Shown here: positions 1 through 5,921 of the stretch, in pieces | Numbering within the stretch: the stretch's first letter is position 1 | Layout of the letters: every line of letters starts with the position of its first letter | From: Clostridiales bacterium | GTDB lineage: Bacteria; Bacillota; Clostridia; Lachnospirales; Lachnospiraceae | NCBI GenBank assembly: GCA_019420405.1 | Contig: JAHZHF010000008.1 | Coordinates: 1 to 6,351 of the forward strand | Direction: 5' to 3' | DNA length: 6,351 bases | Made by a program: the position numbers and the translations under genes | Notes under the pieces: model-generated | What the model was told of the DNA's origin: nothing | The model's input: the letters and a program-made list of their open reading frames with translations, nothing else | Database searches by the model: none

Positions 1-205
1 ACGGCCAGGCCGTCACGGTCGCCGTCGTCAAGCACGCCAACCCCTGCGGCATCGCGGTCTCGGCCGCCGGCGACGTCGCCGAGGCTCACCGCAAGGCCCA
101 CGCCTGCGACCCGGTCTCGGCCTACGGCGGCGTCATCGCCACCAATGCGGTCGTCACCGCCGAGATGGCCCGTCAGATCAGGCCGATCTTCACCGAAGTC
201 GTCTC
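1..205 (+). CDS. purH: PurH (AICAR transformylase/IMP cyclohydrolase), internal fragment from a high-GC organism
   Basis: PurH carries out the last two steps of IMP synthesis in the cytoplasm: formyl transfer to AICAR, then ring closure. The frame opens at base 3 and runs about 67 codons. It contains the bacterial transformylase motif KHANPCGIAV, whose Lys-His pair (fragment residues 10-11) is catalytic in the family, then AHRKAHACDPVSAYGGVIA and IFTEVV, in the usual order. Both ends are missing: the 5' part lies outside the window, and similarity stops at about base 203. After that the frame only reads the antisense of topA until a TGA at 255-257. About 94% of codons end in G or C, unlike every other gene here, which points to an actinobacterium or similar high-GC donor. 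I infer that the fragment was joined artificially to the neighbouring sequence. The identity is firm; the species is not. Confidence 0.9.
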
Positions 206-1375
206 GTACTTCGCCGGGTTCATCCGGCTGGCCGTAAAGCGCTTCCAGATCAGCTGATAAAGCCGGAACTGGTCTCTGGTAAGAGAATCCTTTAAAGAGG
301 CCGGAGTCCTTGCAATGTCCGTGGGCCTGATGGCCTCATGGGCATCCTGTATCTTCTTGCCGCCGTTCGAAGACTTCTGTCCCGCCGCAGCATACTCTTT
401 GCCGTAGACAGAAGAAATATATTCTCTCGCCGCAGCGTCCGCCTCGTCAGCAATCCTGGTAGAATCCGTACGCAGGTAGGTGATCACACCCACGGTTCCG
501 TTTCCTTTGATATCAATTCCTTCATAGAGCTGCTGTGCAATACGCATCGTCTTCTGAGTTCCGAAGTTCAGCGCCTTTGCAGCCTCCTGCTGCAGGGTAC
601 TTGTGGTAAACGGAAGAGGAACTTTCCGAATCCGCTCACCCCTCTTAATATCTGTAATCTTGAAGCTCTCGTTCTCGATTTTACTCAAAATCTCTTTTAA
701 TTCCGCTTCAGAGTGAATGGTTATTTTCTTTTTATCCGTACCGTAGAATTTTGCAGTCAGAGGGCGTTTCTCTCCCTTAACCTTAAGAACGGCGTCCAGC
801 GTCCAGTATTCCTCCGGGATAAAGGCGTTGATCTCGTCCTCCCGGTCTGCCACAAGCCGCAGTGCGACAGACTGCACACGGCCTGCACTCAGCCCTCTCT
901 TTACCTTCGCCCACAGAAGCGGACTGATCCGATACCCCACCATACGGTCCAGAACACGCCGTGCCTGCTGCGCATCAACAAGATTCATGTCAATATCGCG
1001 GGGCGCCTTTAAGGACGCCTTTACCGCATTCTTGGTGATCTCATTGAAGGTGATTCTCCGCATCTTCTTCTCATCCAGTTTCAGGGCTGCCGCGAGATGC
1101 CAGGATATCGCTTCTCCTTCCCGGTCAGGGTCGGTTGCCAGAAAGACTTTGTCCGCTTTCTTCGCATCCTTTCTGAGCGCCGCCAGGATATCGCCCTTGC
1201 CGCGTATCGTGATATATTTCGGTTCATAATCATGCTCCACGTCAATCCCCAGCGAACTTTTCGGAAGATCTCTTACATGTCCCTGAGATGCAGCAACCGT
1301 ATAATTACTTCCCAGAAATTTTTTAATCGTTTTCACTTTCGCAGGTGACTCCACGATAACCAGATAATGTGCCAT
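185..1375 (-). CDS. topA: DNA topoisomerase I (type IA), N-terminal part only
   Basis: Topoisomerase I relaxes negative supercoils by cutting one strand through a 5'-phosphotyrosine link. The start at 1375 has AGGAG 7 bases upstream (1383-1387) and lies 3 bases after the dprA stop. The Toprim domain is clear: VESPAK (residues 8-13, with the catalytic Glu) and the acidic TDPDREGE (81-88). GLSAGRVQSVALRLV (161-175) follows, then the active-site Tyr300 in TYLRTDSTR, and DAHEAIRPT (344-352). Homology holds to about residue 397 (YETTSVKI); then a few junction residues lead to a TGA at 173-175. Family members of this phylum have roughly 690-700 residues, so the remainder of the core and the C-terminal zinc-binding repeats are absent. 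topA is normally essential, so the truncation is best explained by the chimeric seam and not by a real mutation. It is the last gene of the comM-dprA-topA operon seen here. Confidence 0.95.
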
Positions 1376-1378
1376 AGC

Positions 1379-2509
1379 CTAACTCCTAATATATTGATTC
1401 TTTGATATTTCTCTTACATATCCCTGTAGCTGCAAAGAGACCAGAAGTTCCATCACAGCCCTCGCCTCCAGCCTTGTTTCAGCCGCAATCCGTTCAATCC
1501 CTTTGGGGAACAAACCGAGACAAGCATACACCAATTTTTCATCAGTTTCAAGCATTTTTTCATTTTTGTCCCTCTCTTCCCCCTCGCAGCCCTCACGTTT
1601 TCCCATCAGTCCCCACTCTTCAAGAAGCTCCTCCGGGGACAATAAAATCCCTGCGCCCTGCCGGATCAGCCGGTTACATCCATTGCTCAGACTGCTGTTG
1701 ACAGGCCCCGGAAGCGCGTAGATATCCCGCCCCTGCTCAAGCGCCAGATCCACGGTGATCAAAGAGCCGCTCTTCTTTCCGGCCTCCATCACCAGAACTG
1801 CGTCTGACAGGCCGCTTATGATACGGTTGCGCGCGGGAAAATTCTGCGAGTAAGGCGGCGTACCCGGCGGAAGTTCTGACAGAATCCCTCCTCCCTGCTC
1901 AAGAATATCCACATAAAGCCCGATATGCTCTCTCGGGTAACAGACATCCACTCCGGAGCCGAGCACAGCGTAGGTCTCCCCCTTTCCCAGAAGCGCGCCC
2001 CGATGTCCCATTCCGTCGATTCCCCGGGCCATGCCGCTTATAATATCCACTCCCCGCTCTGCGAGCGCACGCCCGAAATCCACAGCATACTTCTCCCCAT
2101 AGGGTGTGCACCTTCGGGCGCCGACAATCGCCGCCTTTTTCTTCCCCTCATCCGGCAGGTTTCCTTTCACATAGAGGCCGTAAGGATGATCCGGAATCTG
2201 CAGCAGCCGGTCCGGATACTCCGGAGACTGCCACAGAACAAGGCGGATCCCCTTTTCGTGCATTTTCCCGTACTCTTCCCGGAAATCCGTCTGTTTCTGT
2301 GCCTGAATAATTGTATTGCAGTCCTGCTCATTCAAGAACTCCATTTCTTTTAATTGTGTTTCTTCTATATAATAAACCGCCTCCGCTGTTTTCATTCGCT
2401 CTTTGAGCAGGCATCTTTTTCCCGCGCGTACTCCGATAATCCCTGCCAGCCAGTGCTCGTATTCCATTTCTTTTTCCATTCTTTTCTCGTTCGTCCCACT
2501 CTCTTTCAT
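1379..2509 (-). CDS. dprA: DNA-processing protein DprA (Smf)
   Basis: DprA binds single-stranded DNA and loads RecA on it during transformation; it is also widespread in bacteria not known to be competent. The ATG at 2509 overlaps the comM stop in an ATGA and has GGAGG 8 bases upstream (2518-2522) inside comM codons. It gives 376 residues, a normal length. The N-terminal ~100 residues contain a short helical SAM-like region. The Rossmann domain runs from about 105 to 300, with VGARRCTPYG (129-138), ISGMARGIDGMGHRGAL (157-173), AVLGSGVDVCYP (181-192), SELPPG (211-216), FPARNRIISGLSDAVLV (224-240) and SGSLITVDLALEQGR (247-261), the last two groups being hallmark DprA blocks. A charged linker (about 303-323) leads to a C-terminal winged-helix domain (about 320-374). 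The coupling with comM suggests shared translation. The first 15 residues are unusually charged (Lys/Glu), so an internal start is possible but less well supported. Confidence 0.95.
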   Translation of the reverse strand: MKESGTNEKRMEKEMEYEHWLAGIIGVRAGKRCLLKERMKTAEAVYYIEETQLKEMEFLNEQDCNTIIQAQKQTDFREEYGKMHEKGIRLVLWQSPEYPDRLLQIPDHPYGLYVKGNLPDEGKKKAAIVGARRCTPYGEKYAVDFGRALAERGVDIISGMARGIDGMGHRGALLGKGETYAVLGSGVDVCYPREHIGLYVDILEQGGGILSELPPGTPPYSQNFPARNRIISGLSDAVLVMEAGKKSGSLITVDLALEQGRDIYALPGPVNSSLSNGCNRLIRQGAGILLSPEELLEEWGLMGKREGCEGEERDKNEKMLETDEKLVYACLGLFPKGIERIAAETRLEARAVMELLVSLQLQGYVREISKNQYIRS

Positions 2510-4098
2510 CCTTCTCTCCTCCAATATCTCCCGTCAGCCATCCGGTATCCGATTGCTTCTTTTAAATGGTTCTCTCTGATTTTCTCTTCTCCGTCCAGAT
2601 CTGCAATTGTACGGGCTGTTTTTATGATTCTGTGATAAGTTCTGGCCGTCAGCCCCAGCACGTCAAACGCCTTCTCCATCAGCCTGCCTTCCCGTCTCCC
2701 AAGGCTGCAGTAGCGTTTCAGATCTTTCGCAGTCAAAGCCGCATTTCCCGTAATCCCTGTCCCCCGGTACCGCTCCTTCTGTATCTCCCATACCCGGCAC
2801 ACTCTTTTCTGAATCTCAGCGGAACTTTCCGCTCCTTTTTCGCCGGTCAGATCCTCGTATTTCACACGCGGAGCCTCGACGCACAGATCGATCCGGTCCA
2901 GAAACGGCCCGCTGATCCGCCCCAGGTATGCCTGGATCTGAGCCGGAGTACATGTACATTTTTCCGGATCCGGGTAGTTCCCGCAGGGACAGGGATTCAT
3001 AGCCCCAACCAGGATAAAATCCGCCGGGAAGCTGTAGTTTCCGTATACTCTTGATATCTGAATGCTCCGGTTTTCCAGAGGCTGTCTGAGCACCTCCAGA
3101 ACGTTTTTCCTGAACTCGGGGAGTTCGTCCAGGAAGAGGACACCTCCATGCGCAAGGCTGATCTCCCCGGGTCTGGGTGTAGCGCCACCTCCGATCAGGG
3201 CTGCCCTCGTCACCGTATGATGTACCTCCCGGAAGGGACGTTTCTGTATCAGAGGCTCCCGTTCATCCAGCATTCCCAGCACACTGTATATCTTCGTGAT
3301 CTCCAGGCTCTCCTCCACATTCAGGGGCGGCAGGATTCCGGATATACACCTGGCGGTCATGGATTTTCCGCTTCCCGGAGGTCCGACCATGAGAAGATTA
3401 TGTCTTCCTGCCACGGCAATCTCCGATGCCCGTTTTACATTTTCCTGCCCACGGATATCCGAGAAATCCGGAATATCCTGCAGGAGCTGCTTCTGTTCCG
3501 CGCCTTGGTCCGGATGTCTCTGTTCCGCTCCCCGGCCCGGCTGCCCCGAAGCTTCCTGTCTCTCTTCTTTTCCGTTCCGGCACGCCTCTCCCTGCAGTGC
3601 CTCTGCTGCCTCCGAAAGACTGCTGACCCCGATGACTTCCATCCCGGTTACCAGGGCCGCCTCCCGCGCGTTTTCCAGCGGCACAATGCACCGTCCGATC
3701 CCCCGATCTTTCGCGGCCATCGCAGCCGGCAGGATTCCCGGTACTTTACGCACTCTTCCGTCCAGCCCCAGTTCGCCGATCACCAGGCTGTCTTTTACAG
3801 CATTCCGGCTGATCTGCCCCAGCGACATCAGTATCGCCGCTGCAATAGGAAGGTCAAAAGACGCTCCTCTTTTCCTCATCGTCGCCGGCGAGAGGTTTAT
3901 CACCGTGCGCTTTGGCGGATAGTCATAGCCAGAATTGCGGATCGCGGTGCGCACCCTCTCCCCCGCCTCTTTCACCTCCGAGGAGAGATACCCGACCATG
4001 TGAAATACGGGCAGTCCGTTTGATACGTCCGCCTCCACATGGATCATCTCCACATTGAGTCCCTCAATGGCTGCGGATAAAATTGTACTGAAACTCAT
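2506..4098 (-). CDS. comM: ComM/YifB-family Mg-chelatase-like AAA+ ATPase
   Basis: Members of this family (ComM, YifB) form hexameric AAA+ rings. In Vibrio, ComM is a branch-migration helicase acting in natural transformation; its role in Clostridia is not settled. The ATG at 4098 has AAAGGAG 5 bases upstream (4104-4110) and gives 530 residues, slightly above the usual ~510. Residues 1-165 form the Lon-like ChlI domain, starting with the typical GLNVEMIHVEADVSNGLP stretch. A hydrophilic Gln/Glu/Gly-rich linker (about 170-207) follows and accounts for the extra length. The AAA+ module has Walker A GPPGSGKS (239-246), Walker B VLFLDELPEF (320-329), the Cys cluster NPCPCGNY plus CTC (368-383) and SGPFLDRIDLCVEAP (396-410). 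The C-terminal Mg_chelatase_C helical domain ends at 530. It is first in the operon with dprA and topA, behind a strong predicted promoter and a long structured leader. Family assignment is secure; cellular role is inferred. Confidence 0.95.
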   Translation of the reverse strand: MSFSTILSAAIEGLNVEMIHVEADVSNGLPVFHMVGYLSSEVKEAGERVRTAIRNSGYDYPPKRTVINLSPATMRKRGASFDLPIAAAILMSLGQISRNAVKDSLVIGELGLDGRVRKVPGILPAAMAAKDRGIGRCIVPLENAREAALVTGMEVIGVSSLSEAAEALQGEACRNGKEERQEASGQPGRGAEQRHPDQGAEQKQLLQDIPDFSDIRGQENVKRASEIAVAGRHNLLMVGPPGSGKSMTARCISGILPPLNVEESLEITKIYSVLGMLDEREPLIQKRPFREVHHTVTRAALIGGGATPRPGEISLAHGGVLFLDELPEFRKNVLEVLRQPLENRSIQISRVYGNYSFPADFILVGAMNPCPCGNYPDPEKCTCTPAQIQAYLGRISGPFLDRIDLCVEAPRVKYEDLTGEKGAESSAEIQKRVCRVWEIQKERYRGTGITGNAALTAKDLKRYCSLGRREGRLMEKAFDVLGLTARTYHRIIKTARTIADLDGEEKIRENHLKEAIGYRMADGRYWRREG

Positions 4099-4210
4099 CT
4101 GCACTCCTTTCCTGTGAGTTTCCCGTTCCAAATGTATATCTGTGCCAAAAGTAAATAAGCTAAATACAATAAATGTTACAAAACACCACTTCAAAACAAC
4201 ACAACTGAAA

Positions 4211-4272
4211 TCCGGCCGATTCGGCCAGAGCTCCTACCGGGAGCCAGATCGCCGGAGAAGGAACTTCCCCGG
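4211..4272 (-). promoter_or_regulatory. Three consecutive hairpins in the comM leader (possible attenuator)
   Basis: In transcript order the predicted leader holds three inverted repeats. The first has arms 4269-4272/4252-4255 plus 4264-4267/4257-4260, with one mismatch and a 3-base loop. The second pairs 4240-4244 with 4230-4234 (GCTCC/GGAGC, 5-base loop). The third pairs 4221-4226 with 4214-4219 (GGCCGA/TCGGCC) around a single base, so the innermost pairs cannot form. An alternative outer stem pairs TCCGGC (4251-4256 strand) with GCCGGA at 4211-4216. The third hairpin is followed in the transcript by a U-rich but interrupted run (about 4189-4210). This resembles a transcription attenuator, but it matches no riboswitch or T-box motif I recognise. 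Equally it may simply be a stable 5' UTR. Confidence 0.45.
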
Positions 4273-4284
4273 AAATGTAGGTCA

Positions 4285-4313
4285 ATCATATCCCATCCGC
4301 CTGTCAGTGTCAA
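4285..4313 (-). promoter_or_regulatory. Sigma-A type promoter of comM-dprA-topA
   Basis: On the minus strand a perfect -35 box TTGACA (4308-4313) is followed by exactly 17 bases and a -10 box TATGAT (4285-4290), one mismatch from consensus. Transcription would begin near 4278, leaving a leader of about 180 nt before the comM ATG. No terminator-like element or other gene lies between this site and comM. It is seen by inspection only; the start point has not been mapped. Confidence 0.85.
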
Positions 4314-4353
4314 TATGACATTTTTCACAAAACTCTTTTTGCCTTGGAAAAGC

Positions 4354-4381
4354 ACAGAACATCCTGTCTCTTCATAAACTA
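4354..4381 (+). promoter_or_regulatory. Putative sigma-K (or sigma-E) promoter of sigK
   Basis: CATAAACTA at 4373-4381 fits the -10 consensus CATANNNTA of sigma-K completely, and AC at 4354-4355 sits 17 bases upstream, the expected -35 and spacing. The same -10 also matches 7 of 8 positions of the sigma-E consensus CATACAMT, but no ATA -35 element is present. The start would fall near 4388, about 20 nt before the TTG codon. The consensus is short, so a chance match cannot be excluded; its correct placement is the main support. Confidence 0.5.
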
Positions 4382-4394
4382 TATCAAATGTGCT

Positions 4395-4401
4395 AAGAGG
4401 T
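4395..4401 (+). promoter_or_regulatory. Ribosome binding site selecting the TTG start of sigK
   Basis: AAGAGGT ends 6 bases before TTG at 4408. The alternative in-frame GTG at 4390 has no purine-rich site at the proper distance, and it would lie nearly on the predicted transcription start. The TTG start also puts FPNPLTPSEEK at the position where homologues have FPQPLSSSEEK after their pro-sequence. Confidence 0.65.
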
Positions 4402-4407
4402 GCCATC

Positions 4408-5040
4408 TTGAAATCATTTCCCAATCCCCTCACCCCTTCTGAAGAAAAGTACTACATCCAGAAATACACAGAAGGAGACCTCGAAGCAAAGCACATCCTG
4501 ATCGAACGGAACCTGCGGCTCGTCGCTCATGTTCTCAAAAAATATCAAAATCTGGAAGAGGACTCCGAGGATCTTCTATCCATCGGGACTATTGGCCTTA
4601 TAAAGGCTGTGGTCACCTTTAATCCCGATAAAGGGAACCGTCTGGCTGCCTATGCTTCACGGTGCATAGAAAACGAAATCCTCATGCACCTGCGGTCAAA
4701 AAAGAAGGCTGCAAAAGAAATCTCCCTGTACGAACCGATCGGCACGGACCGGGAGGGTAACGAGATCCGCCTTTATGATATCATTGAATCCGAAGACACC
4801 GACGTTTCCGAACGGATCTATCTCAAGGAAAACATACAGAAACTCTACGAAAAAGTCGAAAACGAGCTTTCTGCCAGAGAAAAGCTCGTTTTAAAAATGC
4901 GGTATGGACTTTATAACGGAGAAGAATACACGCAGCGGGAAATCGCCGGACAGCTCGGTATTTCCCGCTCTTACGTCTCCCGTATCGAGAAAAGCGCGGT
5001 GGAGAAGCTTCGGGGAAAATTTCAGGAAGAGCAGCCCTGA
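4408..5040 (+). CDS. sigK: Sporulation sigma factor SigK (late mother cell)
   Basis: Sigma-K directs RNA polymerase to late mother-cell genes for spore coat and maturation. The TTG start gives 210 residues. FPNPLTPSEEKYY at the N-terminus, IERNLRLVAHVLKKYQ (32-47), EDLLSIGTIGLIKAV (54-68) and AAYASRCIENEILMHLRSKKK (80-100) form region 2 with the core-binding and -10 recognition helices. DPIG-like YEPIGTDREGNEI (108-120) leads to region 4, whose helix-turn-helix is TQREIAGQLGISRSYVSRIEK (175-195). The SRSYVSRIEK and HLRSKKK forms favour SigK over SigE. Bacillus makes pro-sigma-K with a ~20-residue inhibitory extension. Here an in-frame stop at 4375-4377 limits any extension to a few residues, so the product should be active without proteolysis. 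The gene is whole, with no skin-like insertion. It is divergent from comM and ends before a strong hairpin terminator. Confidence 0.92.
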   Translation: MKSFPNPLTPSEEKYYIQKYTEGDLEAKHILIERNLRLVAHVLKKYQNLEEDSEDLLSIGTIGLIKAVVTFNPDKGNRLAAYASRCIENEILMHLRSKKKAAKEISLYEPIGTDREGNEIRLYDIIESEDTDVSERIYLKENIQKLYEKVENELSAREKLVLKMRYGLYNGEEYTQREIAGQLGISRSYVSRIEKSAVEKLRGKFQEEQP

Positions 5041-5059
5041 TCCTCAAACCGCCCAAAAT

Positions 5060-5108
5060 AACAGGACAGATGGAACAACCTCTCTCATCCGGTTCCATTT
5101 GCCCTGTT
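5060..5108. terminator. Shared bidirectional terminator between sigK and the LemA-family gene
   Basis: Arms 5060-5076 and 5092-5108 are 17 bases each and pair over their whole length, with one A-C mismatch and one G-U pair, closing a 15-base loop. It begins 19 bases after the sigK stop and lies 15 bases beyond the stop of the convergent gene. On the plus strand the tail is moderately U-rich; on the minus strand a short U run (from ATTTTG) follows. This placement suggests it serves both genes. Confidence 0.85.
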
Positions 5109-5123
5109 GTGTCTGTTCTGTGG

Positions 5124-5741
5124 TCATCCTTCCGGATTCTGATAGTATTCCAGCGGTTCCATCTTGAACATTCTTCTGAAAATTGAGACGGGAAAGCTCT
5201 TGATCCCCGCATTATATTTCTGAGCACATTCATTGTACTCCAGCTTCGCGTTCAGTATCCGGTCATTGTCTCTGGAAATCTCGCCGAACAGCTTCATAAT
5301 GTCCTCGTCTGAACGCAGAAGCGGATATGTACTGAGACTCGTCCTGATATCTTTCATCGTCTTTACATGTCTGAATTTCTTCATATCATTTTTACTGACT
5401 TTAAGATATACGTCCGCCTCATGTTCCATATGCCTGCCGATCAGTGCGTCCATCTGCAGGATCACGTTCTCCATTCGCTCCTGAATCGCAGTCACATTGC
5501 TCTTCATCGCCCGGGCGCGCTCATACATCTTGTGCAGTGCGCTCTTCTCAACGGAGACACCTCCCATCATCGTAATGAGAAATCCCACCACATATCCAAG
5601 GGTAATGCACCATCCCGACACTTCTTCTTTATTCGGTTCGGCAATCAGGCTTATAATCGCTCCCAGCAGCGTCCCCAGGGCAAATACAACCAGAACATAT
5701 AGAAATGTCTTAACAACAAACGGCAGCTTCTGCAGCCACAT
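5124..5741 (-). CDS. LemA-family membrane protein with two N-terminal TM helices
   Basis: The biochemical role of LemA proteins is unknown; they are membrane-anchored coiled-coil proteins facing away from a short N-terminal part. The ATG at 5741 has AAAGGGGGA 7-8 bases upstream, and the predicted transcription start lies near 5785. The upstream in-frame ATG at 5774 has no Shine-Dalgarno site. The 205-residue product has two hydrophobic helices (about 9-34 and 44-60), then a helical charged region (70-130). The C-terminal signature is clear: LFGEISRDNDRILNAKLEYN, then ECAQKYNAGIKSFPVSIF and EPLEYY (151-200), equivalent to the family block with YN..V..YN..I..FP and a closing aromatic motif. Most family members have one TM helix, so the second is unusual. 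It is a monocistronic unit between the sigK and pckA terminators, so neighbours give no functional clue. The family call is from pattern recognition; the function is open. Confidence 0.72.
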   Translation of the reverse strand: MWLQKLPFVVKTFLYVLVVFALGTLLGAIISLIAEPNKEEVSGWCITLGYVVGFLITMMGGVSVEKSALHKMYERARAMKSNVTAIQERMENVILQMDALIGRHMEHEADVYLKVSKNDMKKFRHVKTMKDIRTSLSTYPLLRSDEDIMKLFGEISRDNDRILNAKLEYNECAQKYNAGIKSFPVSIFRRMFKMEPLEYYQNPEG

Positions 5742-5791
5742 AAAAAGTTCCCCCTTTCTTTTTCCTTCTGTCATAACTAATAACTATGTAC

Positions 5792-5819
5792 AGTATACCA
5801 TATTCTTCATTTAAAACAA
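5792..5819 (-). promoter_or_regulatory. Extended -10 promoter of the LemA-family gene
   Basis: On the minus strand TGGTATACT (5792-5800) is an extended -10 box, TGn plus TATACT. A weak -35, TTGTTT (5814-5819), lies 16 bases upstream, inside the U-rich tail of the pckA terminator. The predicted start near 5785 supports translation from the ATG at 5741 rather than 5774. Confidence 0.6.
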
Positions 5820-5825
5820 ACAAAT

Positions 5826-5870
5826 AAAGGATCTGACAAAACCGAATCAAATCAGTCATCAGATCCTTTT
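5826..5870 (-). terminator. Rho-independent terminator of pckA
   Basis: AAAGGATCTGA (5826-5836) and TCAGATCCTTT (5859-5869) are perfect 11-base inverted arms around a 22-base loop. In the pckA direction the hairpin is followed by a U-rich stretch down to about 5811. The stem is AT-rich and the loop long, so it may be leaky. It starts 52 bases beyond the pckA stop. Confidence 0.75.
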
Positions 5871-5883
5871 GTGTTCTCAGTTA

Positions 5884-5898
5884 CCGGTATAGTACCGG
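5884..5898. repeat. Short perfect inverted repeat downstream of pckA
   Basis: CCGGTA (5884-5889) and TACCGG (5893-5898) flank a 3-base centre, TAG. It lies between the pckA stop and its terminator. It could be a small 3' UTR stem protecting the mRNA, or chance; no flanking U run supports a second terminator. Confidence 0.35.
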
Positions 5899-5921
5899 AT
5901 CACCGTCCCTCAAACCGGGTT

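Noticed and set aside
1..257. A natural gene fusion or insertion of foreign DNA at topA
   Set aside because: Beyond about base 205 the purH frame only encodes antisense topA, ending at TGA 255-257. No transposase, target duplication or att-like repeat is present, and losing the topA core would be lethal.
2510..2524. TTG start for DprA five codons upstream
   Set aside because: Those codons are the Shine-Dalgarno region of the ATG at 2509, and TTG at 2524 has no purine-rich site at the right distance.
3148..4023. A 291-codon plus-strand frame lying across comM
   Set aside because: It is fully antisense to a clear comM, is rich in Arg, Ser and His, has no recognisable domain, and its composition is that of a shadow of GC-rich codons. 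The same holds for the frames antisense to topA and dprA.
1379..4098. Evidence of natural competence from comM and dprA
   Set aside because: Both genes are widespread in bacteria not known to take up DNA, and no uptake genes are in the window.
4099..4194. N-terminal extension of ComM that looks like a membrane anchor
   Set aside because: It would start at TTG with no Shine-Dalgarno site. The family begins at about MSFSTILSAAIEG, and the ATG at 4098 has AAAGGAG 5 bases upstream.
4099..4407. T-box or known riboswitch upstream of comM
   Set aside because: No TGGNACCGCG antiterminator motif, and no other aptamer signature that I recognise, is visible on either strand.
4191..4433. An 80-codon minus-strand frame between comM and sigK
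   Set aside because: It overlaps the sigK start, begins at GTG, contains the predicted comM promoter and the hairpins within it, and resembles no family. Its last ~32 codons from an ATG at 4289 would begin inside the -10 box, so it could not be read as a leader peptide from that promoter.
4823..5233. A minus-strand frame across the 3' end of sigK
   Set aside because: It runs through the strong terminator hairpin and antisense to the conserved region 4 of SigK, with no plausible start signal.
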